From Bacteriovorax stolpii (GTDB taxonomy: Bacteria; Bdellovibrionota; Bacteriovoracia; Bacteriovoracales; Bacteriovoracaceae): a stretch of DNA of 19,082 bases. Made by a program: the position numbers and the translations under genes. Position 1 is the stretch's first letter, and the number at the start of each line of letters is the position of its first letter. The notes under the pieces are model-generated. The model saw nothing but the letters and a program-made list of their open reading frames with translations. It searched no databases and was not told where the DNA came from. The DNA lies in the NCBI GenBank assembly GCA_945890905.1, contig CAMDDI010000028.1, forward strand, positions 1 through 19,082, written 5' to 3'. Below are positions 7,402-15,361 of the stretch, one piece after another.

Positions 7402-7498
7402 ACAGCCGATAAGTGCAAGGTACGGACCATTTATAGACGATGATAATCTCTTGAATTTCAAGGGCGATTGGCGCAGCTGATCGGTAAAAAGGAATCCC
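7402..7498. promoter_or_regulatory. Divergent upstream region with an inverted repeat
   Basis: This 97-base gap separates the divergent small gene and acyl-CoA synthetase gene and should hold promoters for both. It contains an odd-length inverted repeat CTTGAA-T-TTCAAG at 7450-7462 that could be an operator. On the reverse strand a TATAAA (7431-7436 on the + strand as TTTATA) resembles a -10 box but lacks a well-spaced -35. I could not fix a promoter on either strand. Confidence 0.3.
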
Positions 7499-9319
7499 AT
7501 GTTACAAGGACCAAGAACCTTAGGCCGACTTTTAAAACAGCGACTTGATAAAAGTCCAGATAAGTATGCCATCGGATGGATTGAAAATAACGAAATCAAA
7601 AATCTCACATTCAAAGAATACGGAAAAACTATCGAGATCCTCTGCAATGCTTTTCACAAATTGGGAGTCAATGTCGGTGATAAAATTTCTATTTTAGGGC
7701 AAACTTCAAAAGAATGGCACTTACTTGATATGGCAACACTCTGCTCACGGGCCTGTACCATCCCTATTTATCCGAGTTACTTAGCTCAAGAGATTGTTCA
7801 CATCTTTAATCATTCTGACTCCACAGTTCTGATTGTTGAAAATGATAAGCAGATGGATAAGATTGCACCTGCTTTAAAAAATCTCACGAACTTAAGAATG
7901 ATTATTTCAATTAATGAACTCTCAGCCGAATCATTAAAAAAATTCCGCAATTCATATCCTTACTATAGTTACAAAGAATTAATCCGCTTAGGAACTGATG
8001 AATTAAAGTCTCAGCCAGACTTTTTTGAAAATCAACTCACTTCTCAGCTCCCTGAAGAAATTGCATCTATCATTTATACTTCAGGAACAACGGGTGAACC
8101 TAAAGGTGCCGTGATTACACAGAACGCATTTATCTCAATGCTTATTAATCTTGAGAAGACAATTAATGGAACCATTAATACTCAGGATCGCACTCTAGTT
8201 TTCTTGCCTCTCTCCCACGTACTAGGCCGCTGTGATTCCATGCTGCCACTTATTTTTGGTTCTCAGGCTGTGTATGCTGAGTCCATTGACAAAATTCTAG
8301 ATAACTTGCAAGTGGTTCGCCCAACTGTGATGCTGGCCGTTCCTCGAATTTTTGAAAAAATTTATGCCAAAGTTTTAGATCAGGTCAGCAACGGAAATTT
8401 CTTAGAGAAACAAGCTTTCAAGTGGGCGATCAAAGCGTCTGAAAATTATTTTGCTAAAATCGACCGTGATCTTTCCCCAACCGCAACTGAACTTATTGAA
8501 TATACCATCGCAAGTAAAATGGTGTTTGCAAAAATTTATGCCAGCTTTGGTGGACGAGTCCGTTACTTTGTTTCCGGTGGTGCACCCTTATCGACGGAGA
8601 TTATCAAATTTCTCCGCTACGCCAACCTCACTATTCTCGAAGGCTACGGCCTAACTGAGACCATTGCTCCTTGCTGCCTGAATCCATTGGCCAAGCAAAT
8701 TCCAGGAACTGTGGGACGGCCTATAGGGGACGTGCAAATTTCTTTTGAAGCAGATGGAGAAATTAAAGTAAAATCTCAGGCCCTCATGACTGAGTATTAT
8801 AAGAATCCGACTGCCACACAAGAAGCCATGAAAGATGGATGGTTTTTAACAGGAGACATCGGTGAATTTACTCCCGAAGGTTTTCTTAAAATCACTGATC
8901 GTAAAAAAGATCTCATCGTCACAAGTGGTGGTAAGAAAGTTGCCCCACAAAAAATTGAAAATATGGCCAAGTCAAAGCCGCATATTTCTCACATGGTGAC
9001 AGTGGGAGAAAACCGAAACTACATCAGTGCCATTGTCGGAATCGAAAAAGAGCGCTTCCAACATATGCTGGATGAACTGGATCTTCCGTCTGATTGCACT
9101 GTTGAGCACCTCGCACGCCATCCCAAGGTGAAGGAAATTGTGAGCAAAGAGATCGATGAGATTAATGAAGAACTTGCCCAGTATGAAAGTGTGAAAAAAA
9201 TTATAATTTCCCCGGAAGAGTTTACAACCGATAACTACCTCACTCCGTCCCTTAAAATTAAGCGGAAGGTAGTGACTGAGAAGTTTAAGAAGGAAATTGA
9301 GGCCATGTACGCCTCTTAA
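7499..9319 (+). CDS. Long-chain fatty acid-CoA ligase (AMP-forming)
   Basis: This 606-residue enzyme of the ANL superfamily activates long-chain fatty acids to acyl-CoA through an acyl-adenylate and feeds beta-oxidation or lipid synthesis. The phosphate-binding loop YTSGTTGEPKG is at 193-203. A5-type motif EGYGLTET lies at 381-388. The ribose-binding aspartate is in TGDIGEF (D453), followed by hinge residues in TDRKKDLIVTSGGKKVAPQKIE (from 466). The catalytic lysine is expected near the C-terminus in SLKIKRKVV. Architecture and length fit the bacterial FadD15/long-chain ACSL branch rather than E. coli FadD. AAGGA at 7489-7493 lies 5 bases before the ATG. It stands alone, divergent from a small gene, and is followed by rpoZ with its own promoter. 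Chain-length preference cannot be told from sequence alone. Confidence 0.93.
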   Translation: MLQGPRTLGRLLKQRLDKSPDKYAIGWIENNEIKNLTFKEYGKTIEILCNAFHKLGVNVGDKISILGQTSKEWHLLDMATLCSRACTIPIYPSYLAQEIVHIFNHSDSTVLIVENDKQMDKIAPALKNLTNLRMIISINELSAESLKKFRNSYPYYSYKELIRLGTDELKSQPDFFENQLTSQLPEEIASIIYTSGTTGEPKGAVITQNAFISMLINLEKTINGTINTQDRTLVFLPLSHVLGRCDSMLPLIFGSQAVYAESIDKILDNLQVVRPTVMLAVPRIFEKIYAKVLDQVSNGNFLEKQAFKWAIKASENYFAKIDRDLSPTATELIEYTIASKMVFAKIYASFGGRVRYFVSGGAPLSTEIIKFLRYANLTILEGYGLTETIAPCCLNPLAKQIPGTVGRPIGDVQISFEADGEIKVKSQALMTEYYKNPTATQEAMKDGWFLTGDIGEFTPEGFLKITDRKKDLIVTSGGKKVAPQKIENMAKSKPHISHMVTVGENRNYISAIVGIEKERFQHMLDELDLPSDCTVEHLARHPKVKEIVSKEIDEINEELAQYESVKKIIISPEEFTTDNYLTPSLKIKRKVVTEKFKKEIEAMYAS

Positions 9320-9344
9320 TGCACTGTATAGACCCGAAGGAATC

Positions 9345-9362
9345 ATGTTGCGCAGCATTTTT
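9345..9362 (+). terminator. Weak possible terminator after the acyl-CoA ligase gene
   Basis: A short stem ATGTT/AGCAT with one G-U pair and a GCGC loop is followed by TTTT. It lies 25 bases after the stop and just before the rpoZ promoter. The stem is short and AT-rich, so this is tentative. Confidence 0.3.
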
Positions 9363-9364
9363 CT

Positions 9365-9393
9365 TTGACAGAAACCCCCATTTGCCTTAAAAA
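9365..9393 (+). promoter_or_regulatory. Sigma-70-type promoter for rpoZ
   Basis: A perfect -35 box TTGACA (9365-9370), a 17-base spacer and a -10 box TAAAAA (9388-9393, four of six consensus bases) lie upstream of rpoZ. The transcript would start near 9400, leaving a leader of about 28 bases with AAGAGG at 9417-9422. Confidence 0.65.
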
Positions 9394-9427
9394 TGGAGAT
9401 TCACAAAAATCCCTTTAAGAGGTGTCT

Positions 9428-9640
9428 ATGGCCCGAGTTACCGTTGAAGACTGTTTAGAGCATGTTGAAAACCGCTACGAGCTCGTTCATTTAACTGCTA
9501 AGCGTGTAAAGCAACTTCGTGAAGGTGATCAATCTCAAGTAAGAAGTAAGAACAAAGAAGTTGTTACAGCTCTACGTGAAATCGCTGCTGGAAAAGTTAA
9601 GCACACACTTAAAAGTGAGTACGATTCAGACGAGTTTTAA
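9428..9640 (+). CDS. rpoZ: RNA polymerase omega subunit
   Basis: Omega stabilises the beta-prime subunit in RNA polymerase assembly and in many proteobacteria helps form a ppGpp site. The 70-residue product carries the family pattern ARVTVEDCLEHVENRYELVHLTAKRVKQL, then KNKEVVTALREIAAGKV. The ATG at 9428 has AAGAGG 5 bases upstream; an in-frame GTG at 9422 lies within that ribosome binding site and is rejected. Unlike in many proteobacteria, gmk and spoT are not adjacent: rpoZ is a single-gene unit with its own promoter and a strong terminator. Confidence 0.96.
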   Translation: MARVTVEDCLEHVENRYELVHLTAKRVKQLREGDQSQVRSKNKEVVTALREIAAGKVKHTLKSEYDSDEF

Positions 9641-9661
9641 TTTTAAAAAACATTCGTTAAT

Positions 9662-9690
9662 AAAAAAGCCACCCTTGAGGTGGCTTTTTT
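9662..9690. terminator. Bidirectional intrinsic terminator between rpoZ and lon
   Basis: The stem GCCACC (9668-9673) and GGTGGC (9679-9684) has a 5-base loop CTTGA and is flanked by AAAAAA on the left and TTTTTT on the right. It can therefore stop rpoZ transcripts on the + strand and lon transcripts on the - strand. The GCCACC/GGTGGC core is the same as in the recA terminator. Confidence 0.95.
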
Positions 9691-9699
9691 ATTTGGACT

Positions 9700-12297
9700 T
9701 TATTTACTCGCGCGTTTGAGAGCGATCTTGAGAACTTCATCAAAGTGTCTCACCGGATGAAAGCGCATTCCCTTTCGGTGACGTTCCGGAACTTCTTTCA
9801 AATCTTTTTCGTTCTGCCATGGAAGAATAATCTCTTTAATCCCCGCGCGTTTAGCAGCTAGAACTTTTTCTTTAATCCCACCTACTGGTAAAACTTTTCC
9901 AGTTAAACTCAACTCTCCAGTCATCGCAATATCTCCTCTTACCATCTGATGAGTGGCAAGCGAGTACAAGGCAAGTGCCATTGTAATACCAGCTGATGGA
10001 CCATCTTTCGGAGTAGCACCTGCTGGTAAGTGGAGGTGAATTTCATGAGTGGCCAAGAAGTCAGTGGCCTCTTCTGGATTTGGAGCAGGAACTGCAACTG
10101 GAGGAAGAACGACTTCGCCTTTCACTGGTTTTTTAGAAACTTTCTTCGCAACCTTTTTCTTCGCTAAGGCCAGCTTATGATCTTCTTCAATCTGACGCTG
10201 AAGAACTTGTTTTACATAACTGTAAGCAAGATTAGCCGACTCGCTCATCACATCCCCTAACTGACCTGTGAGCTTAAATCCTTTTCCTTTCAAAGGAATC
10301 GATTCAATAAAGAGAATATCTCCACCAAAAGATGTCCACGCAAGCCCTGTAACAATTCCAGGCATAAGTGGTTTCTGAGCTTTATCAGTCTCAAAACGTT
10401 TTGGTCCAAGAAGTTTTTCTAAATCAGTCACCGCTGGAGCAAATTTTTTAAATTTCTTACTCGATACTTTTTCCAAAGCAGCACTACGGCAGAGTTTAGC
10501 TACTAATTGCTCCATCACTCGAACACCTGGTTCGCGAGCGTAGTCGGCCACAATGGCCTTCAATACTGCTGCACTTAAAGTGAATTCTTTAGTGGTTAAG
10601 CCATGTTTTTTAAGCTGCTTAGGTACAACCCATTTAATTGCAATCGATATCTTTTCTTCAATGGTGTAACCGGAGAGTTCAATAAGCTCCATACGATCTA
10701 GAAGAGCTTCTGGAATTTCACCAATGTAATTGGCTGTTGCGATAAAAAGAACTTTTGAAAGATCAAAAGGAACATCAAGATAGTTATCAATGAATGTTTT
10801 ATTTTGTTCAGGATCCAATACTTCTAAAAGAGCAGAAGCCGGATCACCTTGAAAAGATTTTCCGATTTTATCAATCTCATCGAGCATGATCACTGGATTA
10901 TTCACTTCTACGCGTTTTAGGGCCTGGATGATCTTTCCAGGCATGGCCCCAACGTAAGTCCGACGATGCCCTTTGATCTCGGCTTCATCTTTCATCCCTC
11001 CAAGAGAGAAGCGGTAGAATTTTCTTCCTAAGGCTTTAGCAATAGAGTGACCAAGAGAAGTTTTACCTACACCTGGAGGACCAGCCAGACAAAGGATAGT
11101 ACCGTCATATTCTGGCTTGAGTTTTCTTACTGCCAAAAACTCCATGATACGTTCTTTAGGTTTTTCCAGGCCGTAATGATCTTTCTCAAGAATTTTACGA
11201 GCAGTTTGAATATCAACTAAATCATCAGACTGTTTGTTCCAAGGAAGTTGAGACATCCAATTTAAATAAGTACGAGTGACATTGTATTCAGGAGAAGAAT
11301 CAGGAATTGACTCCAAACGCTCAAGCTCTTCTAAGGCAGCTTTCTTCGCATCTTCTGGTAACCCACCTTCTTCAAGGGCTTCTTTGATTTTTTTAAGATC
11401 TTTTGCCTTATCATCCTCATCCATTCCAAGTTCAGAACGAATCACTTTAAGCTGCTCACGCAAAAAATATTCTCGCTGGTACTTATTCACCTTATCATTC
11501 ACTTCATCAGTGATTTTCTTTTGAATATCAGCGACATCTTTTTCGCGCTTCAGATACACAAGAAGTTTAGCGAAGCGTTTTTTAACAATCAGAGTTTCTA
11601 AGAAATCCTGAGCTTCAGGAACATCTAATGAAAGCGCGAAAGCCACTAGATCCGCTAGGGATCCAGGAGAAGGCGAGTTCAGCATCGCAAGCTTCATCTC
11701 TTCATTAAAATAAGGATTAATTTCTGAGAGTTTTTTAACTTGGTTGATGACCGAGCGGGTGTAAGCATCGAGCTCTTCATCTGGCTCGTGAATATCATTG
11801 AAAACTTCAGTGCGAGCAACGAGCAGAGGAGAATCCACAACGTACTCAACAGCTCGGTATCGCTTCATTCCGTGAACAAGTAAGTTAACTGAGCCATCAG
11901 GAAGTTTTAACTTTTTAATAACCTTACAAAGAACACCCACTTTATAAATATCTTTGGGAGTGATGCCTTTAGGAGTATCAGCGGCAGCAGAAAGAGTTGT
12001 GAAGTTTTGAGTTTCTTCTTCATCATCTTCGTAGCTGATATTTTCTTCATCCATTTCTTGAAGAACATCTTGGCCCTCACCAAAATCTTTAAATTTAACT
12101 AAGTTTAAGGCCACATAGTTATTCTTGTTTAAATAAGCATCCAGCTCTGGGGTATACTTATCTTCTGAAAGAATAATCGGTGCAATCATGCCAGGGAAGA
12201 TGGGACTATTCACAATTGGAATAATCACGACTTCGGACGGTGTTTCCATGAGTGCAGCAGAGCTATTAGCTTTTACTGCTTTATCTTTAGGGGCCAT
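9700..12297 (-). CDS. lon: ATP-dependent serine protease Lon
   Basis: Lon is a cytoplasmic hexameric AAA+ protease for misfolded and regulatory proteins. The order is LonA-type: N-terminal substrate domain (about 20-230), coiled coil, AAA+ module with Walker A GPPGVGKT (406-413, K412) and Walker B IMLDEIDK (D473, E474), then the protease domain with S768 in KDGPSAG and K811 in GGIKEK, spaced 43 residues apart as in E. coli. At 865 residues it is longer than E. coli Lon (784). Two insertions explain this: a very acidic stretch at about 72-110 inside the N-domain, and a Lys-rich then Pro/Val-rich stretch at about 701-745 between the start of the protease domain and its active site. The ATG is preceded by AAGGA on the - strand. 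It lies 18 bases downstream of the AMIN-like gene, with which it is probably co-transcribed, and ends at the bidirectional terminator. Confidence 0.97.
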   Translation of the reverse strand: MAPKDKAVKANSSAALMETPSEVVIIPIVNSPIFPGMIAPIILSEDKYTPELDAYLNKNNYVALNLVKFKDFGEGQDVLQEMDEENISYEDDEEETQNFTTLSAAADTPKGITPKDIYKVGVLCKVIKKLKLPDGSVNLLVHGMKRYRAVEYVVDSPLLVARTEVFNDIHEPDEELDAYTRSVINQVKKLSEINPYFNEEMKLAMLNSPSPGSLADLVAFALSLDVPEAQDFLETLIVKKRFAKLLVYLKREKDVADIQKKITDEVNDKVNKYQREYFLREQLKVIRSELGMDEDDKAKDLKKIKEALEEGGLPEDAKKAALEELERLESIPDSSPEYNVTRTYLNWMSQLPWNKQSDDLVDIQTARKILEKDHYGLEKPKERIMEFLAVRKLKPEYDGTILCLAGPPGVGKTSLGHSIAKALGRKFYRFSLGGMKDEAEIKGHRRTYVGAMPGKIIQALKRVEVNNPVIMLDEIDKIGKSFQGDPASALLEVLDPEQNKTFIDNYLDVPFDLSKVLFIATANYIGEIPEALLDRMELIELSGYTIEEKISIAIKWVVPKQLKKHGLTTKEFTLSAAVLKAIVADYAREPGVRVMEQLVAKLCRSAALEKVSSKKFKKFAPAVTDLEKLLGPKRFETDKAQKPLMPGIVTGLAWTSFGGDILFIESIPLKGKGFKLTGQLGDVMSESANLAYSYVKQVLQRQIEEDHKLALAKKKVAKKVSKKPVKGEVVLPPVAVPAPNPEEATDFLATHEIHLHLPAGATPKDGPSAGITMALALYSLATHQMVRGDIAMTGELSLTGKVLPVGGIKEKVLAAKRAGIKEIILPWQNEKDLKEVPERHRKGMRFHPVRHFDEVLKIALKRASK

Positions 12298-12315
12298 ATT
12301 ATTTTCCTTATGTTT

Positions 12316-12786
12316 TTAACGGATGTCGATCACAAGACGAGCTGGATTTTCTAAGTAGAAAACATCAAAGCTAGACTTAGCCTTAAATGACATTTCCATT
12401 GTCATGGTTTTTCCATCTACGCTAATGAAGTCGATAGATTTTACAAATTGAGAATTTTTTAAATTAGTTTGATTAGTCATAGCATTGGTATCAAAAAAAT
12501 CGATACTGAGCTTTTGAGGCGAGCCGGAAATATGTCCGTAGATTTTAGGAATGGTCGCACTGCTAAAATCAATTACCACTCGCTCATAACCACGACCTGC
12601 TACCACAGAATTTCTTACTGAAGAAATTCCAGCACCTTTGACATTCGAATTGTGATGAAACACACCTGAGTCTAAGAAAATGGATTTCTTACGGGCGGAA
12701 ATTTTCCAAATTCTTTCTTCCATCAAATTTTGGGCAAAAACTGAACTAGAGAATAGGACAATTATTAAAGCTAATGATCGCAACAT
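12316..12786 (-). CDS. AMIN-like periplasmic protein
   Basis: This 156-residue exported protein has a signal peptide (MLRSLALIIVLFSSSVFA, 1-18). The rest resembles an AMIN domain, the small beta-sandwich that targets periplasmic proteins such as AmiC or PilQ to peptidoglycan: RGYERVVIDFSSATIP (65-80), KLSIDFFDT (92-100), VKSIDFISVDGKTMTMEMSFKAK (115-137), and the ending YLENPARLVIDIR (144-156), which is characteristic. No catalytic domain follows, so it is an AMIN domain alone. ATG 12786 is used; an in-frame TTG sits directly before it, and AGGAG lies 8 bases from the ATG and 5 from the TTG, so either could be used. It precedes lon by 18 bases on the same strand. Confidence 0.75.
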   Translation of the reverse strand: MLRSLALIIVLFSSSVFAQNLMEERIWKISARKKSIFLDSGVFHHNSNVKGAGISSVRNSVVAGRGYERVVIDFSSATIPKIYGHISGSPQKLSIDFFDTNAMTNQTNLKNSQFVKSIDFISVDGKTMTMEMSFKAKSSFDVFYLENPARLVIDIR

Positions 12787-12821
12787 CAAGGGAGCTCCTC
12801 GGATAAATTTCGTTCTTATTT

Positions 12822-12850
12822 ATTCTAGTAAAAAGGAAGGGTTAAGACAA
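12822..12850 (-). promoter_or_regulatory. Candidate sigma-70 promoter for the AMIN-lon unit
   Basis: On the reverse strand TTGTCT (12845-12850) and TAGAAT (12822-12827) are separated by 17 bases; they match the -35 and -10 consensus at four and five of six positions. The -35 box abuts the stop codon of the upstream matrixin gene. Transcription would begin near 12815, leaving a leader of about 28 bases with AGGAG. Confidence 0.5.
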
Positions 12851-14539
12851 AAATTTCTTAGCTCTTTTACTAATTGCCACCATTAAAAAACCAGTAGCAA
12901 TTAAAAGCAAATTAGATCCGCCCCCACCATTTTTTGGAGGCTCAATTGTTCCACAGGCCGCACCTAATGCAGCCGCGTCAGTGGGAGTTATATTACTTTG
13001 ACTCTCGCTTGGTACATTGGAGCGTGTCACAGCATAGGTATAGGGAGCCTCTAGACAGGCCTGATTATCCGACAAGACCGGTCCACTATCTATCAAGGGT
13101 CGATACTCTCCACCAGAAAATTCCCAAACACTGGCGATTACTAAATAGGGCATGTGAGTTGTACTGGTAAAAAGGGTGGGTGAGGAAAAAGTTTGGGCGA
13201 TGTAATAGTTACTGAGCCTTCTCGCCTTGATGGCCAGATCAAATATATTTTCTGAAGCACTTGCAGATAGCGGAAGAAGTGCGCTCATATCTGTGTTGTA
13301 TGTACCTGTTGAAGCATCAAAGGAAATTTCTTTTTGAAAACCAGGAAGACTAACTGAATTCTGAGAAAAATTCATGACGTATTCAAGTTGATCCCCAAGT
13401 GGTTCTGAAACCAGACTCACTTTAAGATACTTGGGGTTGCCACTGAGATTGGAATAATTTCTTAGATCCACTACTAGATGATCAGACACTGACCAAGCAG
13501 CTGAAGAAGTAGATCTAAAATAACCAGTGAAGGCTTTTTCAAATTTTGTTTCTTGAGCATAATCAAAAATTGTTAGAGGAGAAAATGAAGTTTGAAGTTT
13601 CTGGTAGTGATACTCAGTTTGAGTCCGAAGGGCACAGTTAATTGTCACCACTCCGACGTTGACTGAAGTCTGTGCACTTGAAAGATTGATCCCTTGAGCA
13701 AAACCATCATGTTCAGAGCCACAGGCTGAATAAAAAGATCCCACATAGGAAGCGGGACAGAACTGAGACTGTACGTTCGCAAAATATCCTGGCAGAGATT
13801 CCTGCTTTTTAATCGGAGAAGTATAGAGATAAAAAGTATCATCAAGGTTTAACCCCCCAATAAGAAAATATCCATTTTCATTGGTGATTGCCGATACAAC
13901 TTCCCCCGTTTTGCGAGATATGGCCTGAACATGTGCCCCTAAAACTCCAATGGAATTGCCGCCTTTGACGTAACCATAAATTTGCCCATAACCCGAATCA
14001 TATTGTTTTCGGACTCCGGATATATCATCGTAGGCCACAGTACTCTGACCAGAAAAAGAGGAGTAAAACATACTTGAATCTAAGACTTCAGAATGTCCTA
14101 ATCCTAGCAGATGTCCCATTTCATGAGTCACCACATCCCCCAGATAGACTTGTCCACTGGCATAGAGTCCAGGGCTAGATCTGAAAAAGTAATTATCATT
14201 CAACCGGATAGTACCTGTTTGAATTTGCCCCAGACTATTGTAGGTAAGCTCCGTCACACCAATCACAGCACTGCCATAATTGAAATTCGAATCAAAAATA
14301 ATATTATTGTATGAAGATCCTGCGGGAATGAGCTGTACAGATGAAGACTGATTCCACTGAGCAATAGAAGCTAAAATAATATTTTGCGCCAGAGTTGCAC
14401 TCATATCGGAAGTGTTCGTGGTAATCGCTAGAGGAATATTTTTGTAAGTCCAGGCAATGGGATTGCCTTCAGAATTCAGGGAACTTTGATGACCCCAAGC
14501 TGAAAAGGAAAAAATAATGACAAGAAGATACAATCGCAT
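12842..14539 (-). CDS. Secreted matrixin-type (M10) zinc metalloprotease with C-terminal anchor/sorting tail
   Basis: This 565-residue exported protease has a signal peptide at 1-16 (MRLYLLVIIFSFSAWG). The catalytic domain at about 25-180 contains the metzincin zinc motif THEMGHLLGLGHS with H139, E140, H143 and H149, followed by the Met-turn SSMFYS (M157). Residues about 184-245 (GQIYGYVKGG...GEVVSAITNENGYFLIGGL) look like a carboxypeptidase-regulatory-like beta-sandwich. The region 250-535 is uncharacterised, with several cysteines. The C-terminus is tripartite: GGGGS (538-542), a hydrophobic segment (543-557) and a basic tail KRAKKFLS, as in GlyGly-CTERM proteins. No cysteine-switch propeptide was evident. 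The ATG at 14539 has only a weak GGA upstream. It starts 30 bases after the companion gene on the same strand. Substrate is unknown; an extracellular or surface role is inferred. Confidence 0.9.
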   Translation of the reverse strand: MRLYLLVIIFSFSAWGHQSSLNSEGNPIAWTYKNIPLAITTNTSDMSATLAQNIILASIAQWNQSSSVQLIPAGSSYNNIIFDSNFNYGSAVIGVTELTYNSLGQIQTGTIRLNDNYFFRSSPGLYASGQVYLGDVVTHEMGHLLGLGHSEVLDSSMFYSSFSGQSTVAYDDISGVRKQYDSGYGQIYGYVKGGNSIGVLGAHVQAISRKTGEVVSAITNENGYFLIGGLNLDDTFYLYTSPIKKQESLPGYFANVQSQFCPASYVGSFYSACGSEHDGFAQGINLSSAQTSVNVGVVTINCALRTQTEYHYQKLQTSFSPLTIFDYAQETKFEKAFTGYFRSTSSAAWSVSDHLVVDLRNYSNLSGNPKYLKVSLVSEPLGDQLEYVMNFSQNSVSLPGFQKEISFDASTGTYNTDMSALLPLSASASENIFDLAIKARRLSNYYIAQTFSSPTLFTSTTHMPYLVIASVWEFSGGEYRPLIDSGPVLSDNQACLEAPYTYAVTRSNVPSESQSNITPTDAAALGAACGTIEPPKNGGGGSNLLLIATGFLMVAISKRAKKFLS

Positions 14540-14569
14540 TTCAATCCATTGAAAAGCATGTGAAAAAAC

Positions 14570-15286
14570 TTAGTGAGATTGATTTTGACGGATCATTCGG
14601 AAAACACCTCCGATGAAGGCCAGAAATCCAACCAGCCAGAATATATTCAGACTAGAAGACTCCCCCCTATTGTCCTCGTGAACATTTTTAGAAGCAATAG
14701 TACGGTTTTTACCCTGGATCACAGAGGCAGGAGTACGCTGATTATCAATACTTGGAATATATTGAGTATTCTTCACAACTTTTAAATTCTCACCCTTAAT
14801 GGCCCTTACGGTTTTCTCAAAATCTTCTAACCTCACTTGACCCACTTTGGGATCTTCTGGAAACAATGAATTAACCAGAATTATGTCTTTGCCATAATTG
14901 ATGACTTTGAAAGTTCCGTAGCCTAAATTCAGTCCCCAGTAGCGGTTATCAATACTTTTGGTAAGTAGGGCGATCTGTTCTCCCACTACAAACTTGGGAA
15001 CTCCATGAACAAGAGTGGTTAATCCTTGGTAAGTTCCTCCAGGAAAATGAACAATAACTTCATTAATGCCGTAAAATTCAGACTGTAGACCAAATTCTTT
15101 TTTAAGTTGAAACACCATCTGGGTCGCGACTTTCCCGTTCTCAAGCATCACACTTTTACTTTTTAAATAGTGACCAATCACTATTCCATCAGCTTCCTTA
15201 ATTTGAGTTTCAACACCCACTTTTTGAAAAGAAGTACCGAAAGCTGCAAAAGAAGTCAGGATTAAGATGATCGAGAGAAATCCCAC
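14570..15286 (-). CDS. Exported companion protein of the matrixin protease, C-terminally anchored
   Basis: This 238-residue protein starts at GTG 15286, with AGGAG 6 bases upstream on the reverse strand. A signal peptide (MGFLSIILILTSFAAFG) is followed by a beta-rich domain at about 20-165: IKEADGIVIGHYLKSKS, MVFQLKKEFGL, EVIVHFPGGTYQGL, GVPKFVVGEQIALLT, YWGLNLGYGTFKVI. The pattern of a strand stating that something is exported or held at the envelope, then HFPGG and a VGEQ turn, resembles domains I recall beside matrixins in other predatory or myxobacterial genomes, but I cannot name a family. After a linker the C-terminus has SSS (210-212), a hydrophobic segment (213-229) and RMIR. Both genes of the pair thus carry a signal peptide and a C-terminal membrane tail. 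Co-transcription with the protease is likely. Confidence 0.8.
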   Translation of the reverse strand: MGFLSIILILTSFAAFGTSFQKVGVETQIKEADGIVIGHYLKSKSVMLENGKVATQMVFQLKKEFGLQSEFYGINEVIVHFPGGTYQGLTTLVHGVPKFVVGEQIALLTKSIDNRYWGLNLGYGTFKVINYGKDIILVNSLFPEDPKVGQVRLEDFEKTVRAIKGENLKVVKNTQYIPSIDNQRTPASVIQGKNRTIASKNVHEDNRGESSSLNIFWLVGFLAFIGGVFRMIRQNQSH

Positions 15287-15361
15287 AAAATTCTCCTGGA
15301 TAAAACCTACTTAACTAGTCGGCTTTTCCTGGGAAAACTTGAGGCTTCTAATCGGAATACT

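Noticed and set aside
7402..7647. Longer N-terminal extension of the small reverse gene at 7141-7401
   Set aside because: It would overlap the start of the acyl-CoA ligase gene by about 150 bases and its sequence looks non-coding; the internal ATG at 7401 is preferred.
9422..9427. GTG start two codons upstream of rpoZ ATG
   Set aside because: It overlaps the AAGAGG ribosome binding site that fits the ATG at 9428, and ARVTVEDC is the normal omega N-terminus.
12787..12789. TTG start for the AMIN-like gene
   Set aside because: It adds a single residue directly before an ATG; spacing to AGGAG does not exclude it, but ATG is the simpler choice.
15324..15337. TTTTCC-TG-GGAAAA near-palindrome upstream of the matrixin companion gene
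   Set aside because: Short and AT-rich, with no second copy or promoter to anchor it; may be chance.
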